Assembly: GCA_951802195.1 (NCBI GenBank) | Contig: OX637634.1 | Coordinates: forward strand, 372,001-436,000 | Source of the DNA: Tausonia pullulans | Lineage: Eukaryota; Basidiomycota; Tremellomycetes; Cystofilobasidiales; Mrakiaceae | Direction of reading: 5' to 3' | DNA: 64,000 nt | Shown: piece after piece, positions 34,001 to 46,100 of the stretch | How positions within the stretch are numbered: position 1 is the first letter of the stretch | Layout of the letters: every line of letters starts with the position of its first letter | Notes under the pieces: generated by a model | Told to the model about the DNA's origin: nothing | What the model saw: only the letters and a program-made list of their open reading frames with translations | Databases searched by the model: none | Translations under genes and position numbers: made by a program

Positions 34001-35648
34001 CGGATGCTTCCGTATCGGAAACTCCGGAGGGTGCGTCAACGTCTATCGCTCCCTATCTGTTCATCTTCGCTAATCCTCCCATCCCCTTTCCTCCAGAATG
34101 ATGGACAACATCCTCGCCTCCAAGCTCTACCGCGCCGGTTCCGTCGGATACGTCTCCAAGTCTGGAGGCATGTCCAACGAGCTCAACAACATTCTTTCGC
34201 TCGTCACCAACGGTACCTACGAGGGAATCGCCATTGGTGGTGACCGCTACCCGGGAACCTCCTTCATCGACCACCTCCTCCGCTACGAGGCCGACCCTGA
34301 GTGCAAGATGCTCGTCCTCCTCGGAGAGGTTGGTGGCACCGAGGAGTACCGCGTCATTGAGGCCGTCAACAAGGGTATCATCAAGAAGCCCATCGTTGCC
34401 TGGGCCATTGGAACGTGCGCGAAGATGTTCACCACCGAGGTTCAGTTCGGTCACGCCGGTTCGATGGCCAACTCTCAGCTCGAGACGGCCGACGAGAAGA
34501 ACAAGGCGATGAAGGCCGCCGGGTTCATCGTCCCGGACACCTTCGAGGACCTCCCCCACGTCCTCAAGTCGACCTACGACGCCCTCGTCAGCAACGGCAC
34601 CATCGTCGTCAAGTCGGAGAAGGAGCCCCCTCTCATTCCCATGGACTACAAGTGGGCCCAGGTGCGTTGTCTCTCTTTTTCTGTCTAGTCTGCCGTGCTT
34701 CAATCGACTGACCCTTGCTTCGTTCCCCTTTTATAGGAGCTCGGTATGATCCGCAAGCCCGCTGCCTTCATCTCGACCATCTCGGACGAGCGTGGCCAGG
34801 AGCTTCTCTACGCCGGCATGCGCATCTCGGACGTCTTCAAGGAGGAGATCGGCATCGGAGGAGTTCTCTCCCTCCTCTGGTTCAAGCGCCGCCTCCCCCC
34901 TTACGCCTGCAAGTTCATTGAGATGGTCCTGCAGCTCACTGCCGACCACGGACCTGCTGTCTCGGGAGCGATGAACACCATCATCACCGCTCGTGCCGGC
35001 AAGGACCTCGTCTCCTCGCTTGTCGCCGGTCTCCTCACGATCGGAGACCGCTTCGGTGGAGCCCTCGACGGTGCCGCCGCCAACTTCACTGGCGCCCTCA
35101 ACTCCGGACAGACCCCCCGCGAGTTCGTCGACTCCATGCGCAAGGCCAACAAGCTCATCCCGGGTATCGGCCACAAGATCAAGTCCAAGACCAACCCCGA
35201 CCTTCGTGTCGAGCTCCTCAAGGACTTCGTCAAGTCGACCTTCCCGGCGACCGCCACCCTCGACTACGCCCTCGGTGTCGAGGCTGTTACCTCGGCGAAG
35301 AAGGACTCCCTCATCCTCAACGTCGACGGATGCATCGCCGCCGCCTTCTGCGATCTCCTCAACTGCACTGGCGCCTTCTCGGCTGAGGAGGCCTCGGAGT
35401 ACCTCAAGGCCGGCTCGCTCAACGGTCTCTTCGTCCTCGGTCGCTCGATCGGCTTCATCGGTCACTTCCTCGACCAGAAGCTCCTCAAGCAGCCTCTCTA
35501 CCGCCACCCCTCGGACGACTTCTTCAGTGAGTGGTGTTCTCTCTACCGATAGGATCCGACCCCTTTAATTGACCTTCCTCCTTCCTTTCCCACCTCCCCT
35601 CCAGTCTCGTTCGCCGACAACTCGCGCGTCGTCGTCAAGCCCAAGTGA
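31047..35648 (+). CDS. ACL1: ATP-citrate synthase (lyase), single fused polypeptide
   Basis: Multi-exon gene for the cytosolic enzyme that turns citrate, CoA and ATP into acetyl-CoA and oxaloacetate, the main acetyl-CoA source for lipid and sterol synthesis. Order: ATP-grasp/SucC-like part ([20 protein letters not shown], later [19 protein letters not shown]); CoA-binding/SucD-like part ([34 protein letters not shown]); the phosphohistidine motif GHAGSMANS with its His codon at 34452-34454; then the citrate-synthase-like C-terminal domain ([50 protein letters not shown]). A Thr/Ser/Ala-rich linker (about 33310-33480) lies where animal enzymes carry regulatory phosphosites. Stop TGA at 35646-35648 after VVVKPK. 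The fused form argues for a basidiomycete. Codon use is strongly biased to C-ending codons, suggesting high expression. Confidence 0.96.
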
Positions 35649-36085
35649 TCGCGCTCCGTTCGCTTGGTCATGTGTCTTCTATCTCCCTCTCTCTCCCTCT
35701 CTCTCGCGCGCGTCTCTTTCTCTGCTAGATTTTCACTCCCTTATTTCCTTACTTTCATTCTGGGGTCTTTCTTTCTCTTTTCTTTGAATGGAAGCAATGA
35801 GCCTTTCAGTTACTCCCCTCTTGCTTTGTACTGCGAGCGAGCACCCCCGACGTCAGGCCACTGGTCTACCTCCGGAACTCGAAAACTCGAACACTGGCGA
35901 TTCAGGCCCGTAGAAGGCACCTTTCGCTCTATTCCGGCCCCGACGGGTGGTGGGTTGAGTCCCCCCTGCGTCGCCATCCATCCATCTTGCAGCAGGCGGG
36001 CGGCTCTTGAGCCAGCTAATCAACCGTGGGGGACGGACGTGTGCTCTCCAGGGTTCCTTCCCCCTTCCCCCGACCTGTACCTGCC

Positions 36086-36121
36086 GCCTCCTCCACCTCC
36101 TCCACCTCCTCCTCCTCCTCT
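36086..36121. repeat. CCT/CCA trinucleotide microsatellite
   Basis: Run of CTC-CAC-CTC units passing into pure (CCT)n in the intergenic stretch between ATP-citrate lyase and the NIPA-type transporter. Non-coding as far as I can tell. Confidence 0.85.
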
Positions 36122-36333
36122 CGTACGATCACCGATGCACACCTGGCCTTTGTTTTTGTGGCCGTGTGAGAGTATAGGAAACAGAGGATCGAGAAAAAAG
36201 AAGAATGCCCCTCCCCTCGCTCATCGTCGCTCGCACGTCCAGTCTAAAACGAAAAAAAAGAAACACAAATCACCGCTCCCTCCCCATCTTTCCCTCCGAG
36301 CTTTGCCGAATTTTTCGCCGTCGAAACTTCCAT

Positions 36334-38847
36334 CTACCGGTTCCCCCCCAGCCCATTGGACCGCGCCGGCGACGCTCCCGGACCTCCGCCTCCGTGGCTG
36401 ATGATCCCCCCGCCCTTGGACGACGCCGCAGGGTGGGACGACCTCGGGGCCTCCCTCTCCACGTCGTCCTCCTCGCGGACCTCGGTGAGACCGACGGCTT
36501 CTTCGTTGAAGGAGTCGAACTGTCGAATTCACGTGGGTCAGTCAAGGAGAAGGGAAGGGAGTCGTTGGAGGGAAGAAGAGAAGGGGAGGTAAAGGGGGAG
36601 GGAGGGGGGGGAGGGGGGGGGGGAAAGGGACATCACGAACGAGCGAATCCGACTGCTGTCGGAAGAGCGAGCTCCTCCGGCCATGACCAGCCGAGTGGAG
36701 CGGGAGGTGCGAGTCGTGCGAGTCGTCGATGGAGTACCGGCCTGCGAGGCTTACGCGGGGGTCTGACGGCCCGGTACGGGGCGGGTCAGAGAGGAGAAAC
36801 GGAGGGAGAGAAGAAGGGTGATGGGCCACTCACTCATCAGCCCCGACTCGAGGTTCCCATGCCGGTGAGGTGGCTCCGGGTCCCTAGATAGGTTAAGCAA
36901 GTAGACCCCCATGAAGATGACGAGGAACCCGCAGAGCAACGAGAACGAGTCCTTCGCTCCCGAAGTCCCAAGCCCCTGAAAGAGGACGAGCGAGGCTATG
37001 ATTGTGGCCGTCGAAAAGAAGACGTAGTACATTGGGTTGACAACGTTGGTCGAGAAGGCGTCGAGGGCCTTGTTGAAGTAGTTCATCTGGACCATGATGC
37101 ATGAGACCACGGCGAGGCCGAAGAAGTATGTCGTCGGGTGCGTAAACTGATTGTTGCCAGCGAAGGTAAGCTTGACGGCGACGCCGAGGCCCTTGGATGG
37201 GTGATGAAGCGAGCTTCAGTCATGGAACAAAAGACGCGCGTCGAAAAAGAGGGGGGGGGGGGGGGGTGGAACTAAACCGACCTTGATCGCCATGACGCTG
37301 ATTGAGCCGACGACGGAGCAGATCGACGTATAGACGACCGGGTTCTTCTTCCCGTGCGTCGGGGCAACGCGGTAGATCATGACGACCGCAAAGACGGTAA
37401 CGACGAAGAGGTAGAAGAGGAAGCCTGCGATTACTCGGATCTTAGCGAGGGAGGCAGGCCGGTAGGAGCGAGATTCGCGCACCAGGCTGCATGGCGTAAT
37501 CCCAGATCTCATCGACGGTTTCGACTTCCTTGTCCGCCGGGGCGTCTGTGGTGGTTGGTGGATGGGACATGAGCGAAACGACCCTCATCACGACAAGTTA
37601 GGGTGCGACTCACGAAGGACGATGATAAGGGATCCAACGAGACAGAGTGCACAACCGCAGATGCCTAGTCGGCCAAGCTTTTCGTTAAGCAGGAACGACG
37701 CGAGGATGGCCCTGGAGATGGAGAGTCAGCGCCAGCCGCCAAGCAAGCCTCTATTCTGGGACTCACCCAATGATGACACTGAGCGCGCCCAGCGGCGTGA
37801 CGAGAATCGCGGGGGCGAACTAAGTGGCCCGGGGGAGGGGAAAGATGGGAGGGAACCACGGGCGGCACACGTCGTGATCAGCACCATTAGCACTGAGTTA
37901 GTGCAAAGAAAGGTAGGCGTGCCGGCGGCCATTGAAGCGAGGTGCCGGCCACAAATTCAAACTCACAGTGTACGCGGAAAAGTTGCAAACTGGGATGAAA
38001 ATGTCAGCACCTGATTCAACTCTAGCTCTGGGTCGCTGCTCTGCAGACACGTACTTTCGCCGATGATCACTTCGAAGGCCGAGCGACGAGATATTAGCGC
38101 GCGCGCCGGTCAGTTCCAGGCACGCGGATAGGCGGCGGCTGAAGGAGGACGCAGGAAAGCGGCCGACTGACGTGTCGTGATTCCAGCCCACCAAATCGGG
38201 TTCTTGAGGTATGCCAGGTTATCCGCTGGTCGGTGAGGAGGACTGTCTGTCAGCTCCTCATCTCCCTCCCAAGCGAACGAGAGAGGCGGCGCCTTTCCTC
38301 CCTCTCGTACGAGTCCGCGTCGAGGAGGGGACGTAGACCGCGGAGTCTCGATCGGCCAGAGAGAGAGACTCACACGCTGAGGCGGTTCCGTTGAGAGAGT
38401 TTGATCGTCCGGCGTCGTTGAGACCCTAAGGAGAGAGGAAGGTTGGGCTCAGAGATCCGTCGCGTGCATGCATCTACGGCGGAGGGAAGCGGGGGAGGGG
38501 ATCGCGTCGAGACAGTGACGGAGGGGGGGCCGACGACGCGCACCTTCTTCGTAATGATGTAGCTCATGCTGGAAGAAGGCCATGGACCAACAAGACAAGA
38601 CAACCGTCAGGATTATGACGCATTCAGCTTTGGCCAGGAAAGCCAGGTGCTAGCGGGGCGGAGCGGCACGAAGCGCGGTTTGTGTGACCCCGTCGCATCC
38701 GTGCCGCCATTCATCTTGGTCGTTGTCGCGCGCACGAGCACGCCGAACAAGCGAGTGCTCCTCCGCCCAACGCATTTGCCACACGCACCCAATGGCAGCC
38801 GAGCTGCTAACGGCCAGTGCGAGGCCGATGTACTTGTCCTCGACCAT
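36334..38847 (-). CDS. NIPA-type magnesium transporter (DUF803)
   Basis: Multi-exon polytopic membrane protein of the NIPA family, whose animal members carry Mg2+ across plasma or endosomal membranes. Readable segments: VEDKYIGLALAVSSSAAIG, a family start; SYIITKKG; LKNPIWWAGI; GEICNFSAYTFAPAILVTPL; GALSVIIGAILASFLLNEKL; FLFYLFVVTVFAVVMIYRV; and MNYFNKALDAFSTNVVNPMY with VVNPxYYVFFST, a strongly conserved NIPA stretch. About nine membrane segments. The C-terminal tail is hydrophilic and Ser/His-rich, with VSLAGRYSIDDSHDSHLPLH, and ends SNGLGGNR at TAG 36334-36336. The start at 38847 gives the conserved N-terminus. One intron holds a 16-G tract. Confidence 0.9.
37251..37266. repeat. G16 homopolymer in NIPA-type gene intron
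   Basis: Uninterrupted run of 16 G on the + strand (C on the transcript). On the transcript strand it sits at the 3' end of the intron, serving as polypyrimidine tract. Length is prone to polymerase slippage and sequencing error. Confidence 0.85.
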
Positions 38848-39339
38848 TTCGAAGCCAACGGAGAAGGAGGACCGCGGGGGAGGGGGGAGGGCGAGAAGGA
38901 GTAGTCGCGCGGCGGCTACCGAGAAGGAAGGGAAGAGAAAGAGAGGATGCGACTGCACAAGGAGAGCGGCAGGGGTGCTAGACAGAAGCCCGAGGGACGG
39001 GCTGCGGGGAGCGGCTGCTGTGTTTGTTGATGGTGGTTGAGGTTGGCGTGTCGGGGGGAGCACGCCCAGGGCGCATGCGACGGCGAGCGCCTCCGCTGGT
39101 TCATGCAGGGTGTGCGCCCGCGTCGTCCGGACTGTCCCAGCAGTGAAAGCCCACAAGGCGTACGATGATCTTCAGAGCCGAAAATACTGCATAATGGGCT
39201 GGAGAGATTGAGCGATACGACGAGAAACCAAGTGGTGGTGGGTGCGCGGCAGTCGCTCCATCAAGGGTCGAGAAACACCGACGACTTGATTTCTCCATCC
39301 TCCACCTGTCTCGCTTTTCTTCGCCTGGCTTCTCCCAGC
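38848..39339. promoter_or_regulatory. Divergent promoter
   Basis: A 492-nt gap separates the start of the NIPA-type gene (-) from the start of the next gene (+). It must contain both promoters. The NIPA side is pyrimidine-rich on its sense strand. No clear TATA box or known operator is seen. Confidence 0.5.
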
Positions 39340-40324
39340 ATGTCCCGCCTGGCTTCTCTCCGAGGCCCCTCGACGCCCTCGCCGGCGTCCTCCCGCTCGC
39401 CCCCGCTCTCGCCGACCTCGCCGGCGTCGAAGCTGTCTGCATTCGACCCGACGCCCTTCCACCGCAAGACGCGGTCCATCATGACCGAGGTCGAAAAGGC
39501 CCTCAAGGACTGGGAGGACGTCGTCCTCGTCGATGGCATCCGCGCAGGACAGGGCTGCATCGATGCCCGGACGGAACTCGAGTGAGCCCACTCCAGGTTC
39601 CCTCCGTTGCGTTGCGCGCGCAACGCGTCCGGGACAGCCAGCCGACTCGCGACACCTGTCTGACTGACTGTCTTCCTTCGTCTCAGCAACATCTCCAAGG
39701 ACATCCCCCAGGGCTGGCCGCCTTCGCCGCTCGCCTCGTCGCTTCTCGCCAAGCTGTCTGCTTCCGACGCGGAGCTCACACTCGTTCTTCAGAAGCTGGT
39801 TCATAGGTCTTATACGTCGCCCCTCCCCGCTCCACGCTGACGTTCTTTCTGCTTCCCTCGTTCAGGAGAAGCGCTTCTCCAAGTTTGCCTTTCTCGCCGA
39901 GTCGGCCGACCAGCTCGAGCTTGAGGGCGTGCTCACCAAGGGACCGGCGTATACCACGACGAGTCCACTCTGGACGACCTGGCCGCTCGCGCGCTTCGGT
40001 GAGCCCCACGAACCCACAAAATCCACGTCGTATCAAAGGCAACACTATCTCACCTGTTTATCACATCCAGTTGAAGCTCTCCCGCGAATTCTGTCAATCC
40101 TGAACCATTCATACGCGCGTCTCGTGCTCCTCGCTGCGCGAATTCAGGACCCCGCCACCTCGTTCGACGTTGCCAAGGATGCCCTCGAAGCCTGGCAGCG
40201 TGAGGGCTACTGGGAGGCGAGCAGCGACGGCGAGGGACGTAAGGAGTTCACCGACTTGATGGTCGTCGAAGTCAAGGGCTGGGAGCTCGGCTTCCAGGGA
40301 AAGGGTCTTCCGAGGACCGATTGA
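39340..40324 (+). CDS. Hypothetical protein, helical, family not recognised
   Basis: Multi-exon gene. The N-terminus is Ser/Pro-rich and probably disordered (MSRLASLRGPSTPSPASSRS), followed by FHRKTRSIMTEVEKALKDWE. Then come long amphipathic helices: EKRFSKFAFLAESADQLELE and, after an intron, VEALPRILSILNHSYARLVL. The C-terminal stretch has DVAKDALEAWQREGYWE and ends KGLPRTD at TGA 40322-40324. There is no membrane segment or signal peptide. The helical pattern suggests a scaffold or regulatory protein, but I can name no family. The splice joins (GTGAGCCC/CAG types) restore frame throughout, and composition is that of a real gene. Confidence 0.7.
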
Positions 40325-41859
40325 TCGGAGTTCGACAATGGGTGAGAGCCTCCCTTCATCTCCCTCCATTCAGCATCATCTGACCTCAGTCGCTTGTTCT
40401 CACTCCGCATGCACCACCTCAGCACCATCGCCTCGCCGACGGTTGATCGCTCCTTCCGCATTCTGCACCCTGCACCTGGACGCGACTTCTGTTCTCTGTC
40501 GCCAGTCCCACTCGCTCCCGCTCGCTCTCTCTTTACCCGCCCGCCCTCCTTTGCTGTGGGCTTCTACGTCTCTCTTTACTCTAGCAACGTCAGCAGCGCT
40601 CCTTTCGGATGCGTGGGATGTCGGTTCAGTGCTTCATAACTCACTCGCACGCACACCTCCTCGTAGGCAGCGCTAGCCTCGCCACCACCTACCCCTAAAA
40701 ATTTCTCCAATACCATCACTATCAACAATGGGTCTTCCTCACACCACCGCCTCGCCTCCTGCATTCATCCCCGCCGTTCTGCTCGACTGTCTTCCACTTC
40801 TCCTCCCTATCATTATCAACGCCCTCTACTTTACACTTTGAGCCCGCCGCCGCTGGGCCACGCATGTCCAGCAAACTACTGTCCGCAGCCCGTCTCGATC
40901 GTGACTGGTGGCAAGCCTCCCATCATCTTGTCCAGCAGCCCGTCTCCCGGCGTCGAAAAGGTGCGTGTTTCGCATCTCTCCCTTTGTCAAACAAGCTCGA
41001 TGTTTACCGGCATGTGTGTGTATTCAGATCGACGCGGACCTGAGCCTGGCTTTCGGTCATAAGCCGCCCAATTTCGTCTCCCACCCGGCGGCCGAGCTCC
41101 TGTTCCATTCTTCTGCGGCGACCTCTTCCCTCTGCAGATCTTCCGCTATAGGTCTTGGGATCTCGCCCGTTCGTCTCCTTATGTCTGTGTCTGTTTTTTT
41201 TCCTCGGCTGATCCTCTTTTCAGAACCAGCCTTCTCCTCCTTCCCATTGCACCTTTCGTCCCGTCCCCTCGTCTCAAACTTGCGCTCGCCGATGTACAAG
41301 CCTTACGGCCTGCACCCATGCGCCCTTCAGACATGCGGACCAGCACTGTCGTCGTCGGCCAACTCAAGCGAGGCAGGAGGAGGATCTCTATGCGTCTTTT
41401 CCCTCGGTGGCGAGTCGAGATTACCGCTGATGTTAGGGGGCGATGATGATGAGGGAGAGATCCTTTGGATGACGCTTTTGACGGTCTATGACTGTCCGTT
41501 GTTTAGGGAGTCGATCATCCGGTTAGACGAGGAGGCAGGCATCGCGGGTGGCGACCGCTCATTAGTAATTTGCAATTCAACCCTCTGCTCTAATATTGTC
41601 TACCCGTCCTCTCTTCCCCCTTGCGTATTCGTTCGTTGGTTCGTTCATCGTTGCTCTTGCATTATTCATGCCGCCTTCTCCTCATAGCATGAACCTGTCG
41701 TGGAATAAACAGCTCGACGCGCCTGAACCCTCAGCTCGATCCATGCGCAAAGGAACTCTCACAAGGCTTTTCCGAGCCTGCCTTCGACATGGACGTGTCT
41801 CCCAACCTCCACCCTTCCGCCTCCACATCCAACCCACTCGCATTCGTCAGCCAGTGATC
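40325..41859. other. Intergenic region with weak open frames
   Basis: About 1.5 kb between two + strand genes. The + strand is pyrimidine-rich (about 40440-40720 and 41180-41260), typical of promoter/5' leader. A 259-codon frame at 40908-41687 has no family resemblance and is Ser/Leu/Pro/Cys-rich. A second frame near 41120-41437 contains GDLFPLQIFRYRSWDLARSS and an Arg-rich end. These could be exons of an unrecognised gene, but I could not join them convincingly. Confidence 0.4.
40729..40842 (+). CDS. Possible 37-codon hydrophobic micropeptide or first exon
   Basis: Short open frame with good start context (TCAACA before ATG). It encodes MGLPHTTASPPAFIPAVLLD then CLPLLLPIIINALYFTL, a single strong membrane segment ending right at a TGA. 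Conservation is unknown. It may be a tail-anchored micropeptide, the first exon of a longer unrecognised gene, or chance. Confidence 0.22.
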
Positions 41860-42998
41860 ATGGCCAAGGTGAAGGCTTCTTCCTCCTCCAAGGCCGCTGC
41901 CGCGTCGGCCTCTTCTGCGGCGCCCAAGAACAAGGCCCCCCTCCAAATCGCCTCGTTCACCGTCTTCCCAATTACCTACGCGCCCGTTGTTTCGAGCCAA
42001 AAGAAGGCCGCCGTCCACTACCTCTATATCCGGCCGGACGCCGCTGCCTCGACCAGCATCACGCAGGAGGGAGGCGATGAGGAGGAGGGCGGGAAGCGGA
42101 CGTTGTTTGTCGCGAACCTGCCGCCGGACTCGACCGAGGCGAAGCTGAGGGCGCTGTTCTCGAGTGTTGGGGCGATTGAGGAGGTCAGCTTTGGTGCCCG
42201 GGGGAAAGCTGCTGCGGAGGAGGAGCCGGAGGATGAGGAAGACGACGATGACAGCATGTACGACCACGGGACGGAGGACGAGGCTGAGGACGACGCCATG
42301 GACGCGCCGCGATCCTCCAAGAAGCCTCAGTCCGCCGCTCCAGCCATCGAGCCTCTCTTTGCCACCCCACTCACGCACCACCTCCTCGCCGGCTCGACCG
42401 CTCGGATCACGTACCTCTCCCATCTCTCCCTCACTCGATCGCTCCTCCTCCCGCAAGGCAAGCGGCCCACATGGCCCACCTCGGATGCGTCTTCGTCCAT
42501 CGGGCTCGCCCACTACCTCACCACCCACGCCACCCTCCGCCCTCCTCTCCCCCGCGTCAAGGCGCACGCCGACTCCTCCCTCGCGCACCACGAGTTCCTT
42601 CAGGAGCAGGAGAAACGGCGTGTTCTCGCTCGTGGCACGGACATCGTCGATGAGGATGGGTTCACGTTGGTTGTTCGGGGTGGCAAGTACGGCAAGAACC
42701 TGGCTGGAGGTGGGGTCGGGGTTACGAGTAAGAGGTGGGACGAGACAAAGGAGGAGGATGTTGGAAGGAAGAAGAAGAGCAAGGAGCTCAAGGACTTCTA
42801 CAGGTTGGTGGTCGCGCAGGATGCCTTTCTTCTGTCATGCGTCCGGAGACTGACGGACACTTGCTTCCATTCTTCCCCCCCAGGTGGCAGGTCCGCGAAG
42901 CCAAGCGCGAGGATCTTGCCCACCTCCGGCAAAAGTTCCAGGCCGACAAGGACAAGGTCGAGGCTCTCAAGAACTCGCGACGGTTCCGGCCCTATTAG
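41860..42998 (+). CDS. RRP7: Ribosomal RNA-processing protein 7 (RRP7)
   Basis: Two-exon gene for a nucleolar small-subunit processome factor. Exon 1 starts MAKVKASSSSKAAAASASSA; further upstream in-frame ATGs exist, but this one gives the expected length and basic start. An N-terminal region with IASFTVFPITYAP and VHYLYIRP precedes an RRM-like fold with RTLFVANLPPDSTEAKLRAL, followed by a long acidic insert, then LTHHLLAGSTARITYLSHLS. The Rrp7 C-terminal domain includes EDGFTLVVRGGKYGKN. A short intron splits YR|W. The C-terminal helix RWQVREAKREDLAHLRQKFQ ends SRRFRPY at TAG 42996-42998; this R-x-x-K-hydrophobic tail is characteristic of Rrp7. It converges on the coiled-coil gene, 148 nt away. 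Confidence 0.9.
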
Positions 42999-43146
42999 AT
43001 GGTCGTCGTTGCATGCCAATAACCAGAAAGACGGAAGGCGAACATAATTGATACAAACAGAGAGTGTGGAAACGGAAGTGAGCTAGGAAATTAGAGAGGG
43101 AAAACGAGAAGGCACTGTCTACCAGTCGAGTCGAAGAGTCCGTCCA

Positions 43147-46100
43147 TCACTGCTTGGTCCTCCGCATCGCCGCGAGTCGACCGAGAAGCTCATCCGAGTT
43201 GCCCCGGAGCTTGCTCACTCCACCGATCTCGCTGAGCTTACCCAGCGTCGACCCGGCCGTCGTGGCGGCGGCGGATGGCGCAGAAGCAACAGCAGCAGCA
43301 GCAGATGAAGGTATCCAGGGCTTCTCCCCAGCTGCTGTGGCAGCGGTCGTGACCGCCAATTGTTCGCCGTTCACGGGCGCGGGGCGGAGAGCGCTCCGCT
43401 GAGGCGTGAAGCCGCTGCCAGCGGGCGTCTTGCCTCGAGAGGAGAGGCGTTGCCGAGGAGTTCCGAGAGGGGGAGCGGCGCTGGCCAACGCTGGGACAGC
43501 TGAAGGCGAGGCGACGGCCGTGACGAGGGGCTGCAAGGGAGGCTCGAGATCCTGAGGACGGGATCGCTTGAGGGAGGCGGGAGGGGAGAGGATGCTGGGC
43601 GTTGTGGTTTGGGCCACGGGAGAGGTGACAGTCGCCATGGGGGCAATTGTGGGGCTAGGAGCACCGCCCGAGACTCGTCGCGACGAAGCGATAGGCCGAG
43701 CGGAGGATGAAGTCGATGCTGGAATCACCACAGGAGGAACCGTCGAGATCAAGGGAGCAGCCGCCTTCTCAACGACCGCAGCAGGGGCAGCCGGAGCCGC
43801 GGCTGTCGCGGATACTGCCGAGCGAGGAGCGGCATTGGCGGAGGCCTTCTCGAGCTTCTTAGTAAGGATCTCGATCTTGCGCTTGTAGACCTTCTGCTCC
43901 TTGAGCAGGCCGATGACCTTGTCATCGTTCTCCTCGATCTCGGCGTTCTTTGCCTCGAGCGAGGCGATCAGACCTAAAACCGGGGAAGCGAGGTCAGCGA
44001 CCAGTCGGAAACAAGAGAGAAGCAAGAGCAAAGCCACCCACGCTGGATGTGGTCCTCGAGATCCATAATCTTGGCCGCATCACCCTCACCAGCGATAGCT
44101 GCGGTCGCCTTCTCGAGAGCGTCGGCGGCGTCGGCGATCTCCTTGTCGTGGCGGGCTTTCTGCCGACCGAGGCGGTCCTCGGCGGCGTGGAACTTGTCCT
44201 CGACAAGGGTGACCTGATCGGTGAGACGCTGGACCTTTTGCGTAGTAGTGATAAGAGCGCTCTCCCTGGAGCGGAAGTAAAGGAGATGGGTGAGCCGACA
44301 GAGTGCGGGGAAAGGAAGGAAACTCGCGACTCACTTGTCCGAGATTTGAGTGTTTGCGGCCTCGAGAAGAGTCATCTGAGACGCAAGCTGGTCGGCCAGG
44401 CTGACACGCTCGCCCTCAAGCCGCTGAACATCCTCCGATAGAGCCGTTATCCGTTCGTCACGCTCTGAGAGCTCCGATTGGGAGTTCTCACTAGCAGCAC
44501 GAATGGAGGCGAGATCCGTTTCCTTAGTCTGCAACTCAGTGATGGTCGACTTGAGTTGAGCGGAAACATTCGCGAGAGAGCGCTCAAGCTCAGTCTTCTC
44601 AGTCGAACGGACGGCGAGATCCGTTGTGAGACCCGCGTTGGTCTGCTCCGCCTCCGCGAGTCGAGTCTGAATAGTGGCGAACTCGTCGCGAAGCGCCTGA
44701 ACCTCGGTGGTATGGAAAGCCTGAGCCTCGGCGAGGGCGGCCGCGGACTTGGAAGTCGCCGAGTTGGCGAGATCCCGAGCGAGCTGCTCCGCTTCGATAA
44801 GAGCGGCTTGCGCAGCCTGCAAAGTCGAGATCTCGGTCTCGCACGCCGCAATCTTCTCCTCGCTGGAGGAAGATTGAGAGCGAAGGCCCTCCTCGGCCTC
44901 ACGCGAGGTGGCGAGAGCAGCCTCAATCTCGTGATGCACGCTCTGAAGGGCCTCAAGCTGAGCCTTGGACTCGGCGAGATCCGTGAGTGCCTGCTCCCGC
45001 TCGAGCCGAAGAGCAGAGAGTTCGACCGCGGGGACCATCAACTCGACATTCTCGGCCTCGGAAAGCTTGGCCTCGAGTGTCGATATGGCCTTGGCCGACT
45101 CATCGGCGACCGCAGAAAGCTCATGGGCCTCTCGCTCGAGGCGCGCAACGTTCTCCTCCGCGATGGAGAGCTTAGCGTGAGCGCTCGAGAGAAGGACGAG
45201 CTCCTCCTGCGCCTGACGAAGGGCAGCTTCCTGGCGAGCGGTAGCTTCATTGAGCGAGGCGCACTGCGAGCGGAGCTCCTCGATCTGAGCATCTCGGGCG
45301 GTGATGTTGGCAGTGTGGGCCTCGAGGTCGGACTCCTGCGCGGCAGCCGACTTCGTATGAGACGTGAGCTCGTCCGAGATGAACTCCAACTCGGCCCGGA
45401 GTGAAGAAATATCGCTTTCCTTCTCGGCAATGATACTGCGGAGAGTGTCCTCGAGCTCCGAGCCGGTTGAGGCGAGGCCATCGAACTGCGCGCGGAGAAC
45501 CTCAATCTGGCTGTCTCGGTCAACAAGATTCGCGGTGAGTTCCTCGACGGTCTTGCCGAGGGTGTCGGACGCGTCCGAGCGACCGGCGAGATCCCGAGTG
45601 AGAGCGAGGACCTCGTCTCGGGCGACGGCAAGCTCTTTTTCCTTCTCGCCAAGATCCACGGTGCTGGTGCCCAGGAGTTCGTTGAGCTCGGCGGCCTGTA
45701 CCTCGAGATCAGCGATGGCGAACGTCCGCTGGGCGAGGTCGAGATCCAGGGTGTTGACCTTTTCATTGGCGATAACAAGGTCTGCCGCAACCCGCTCGAG
45801 GTCGGACGAGAGAGAGGAGATTCTCTCAGTGAGAGCGGTCTTCTCGTGAGACGCGACGTCGAGCTCGGCCCTGGCGCCGGAGAGCTGGTCAAGGGAGAGA
45901 GTGAGGTCTCGGACGCGCGCCTTCTCCGAAAAGACGACGCTGACGAGGGCGGTCATCTCCGACTGCGACGACTCCCTAACCCCAAGGAAGTCGGCCGTGA
46001 GAGATTCGTTGGTAGCAGTAGTCCGCTCGAGGGAGGACTTGAGAGTTCTGACCTCGGACTCAAGGATCTCATTCGCCTCATGGTGTTCTTTGAGAGCGGA

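Noticed and set aside
33010-35568. Long Ser/Arg/Pro-rich frames overlapping ATP-citrate lyase on both strands
   Set aside because: Shadows of strongly codon-biased ACL1 exons; the correct frame has the full lyase motifs.
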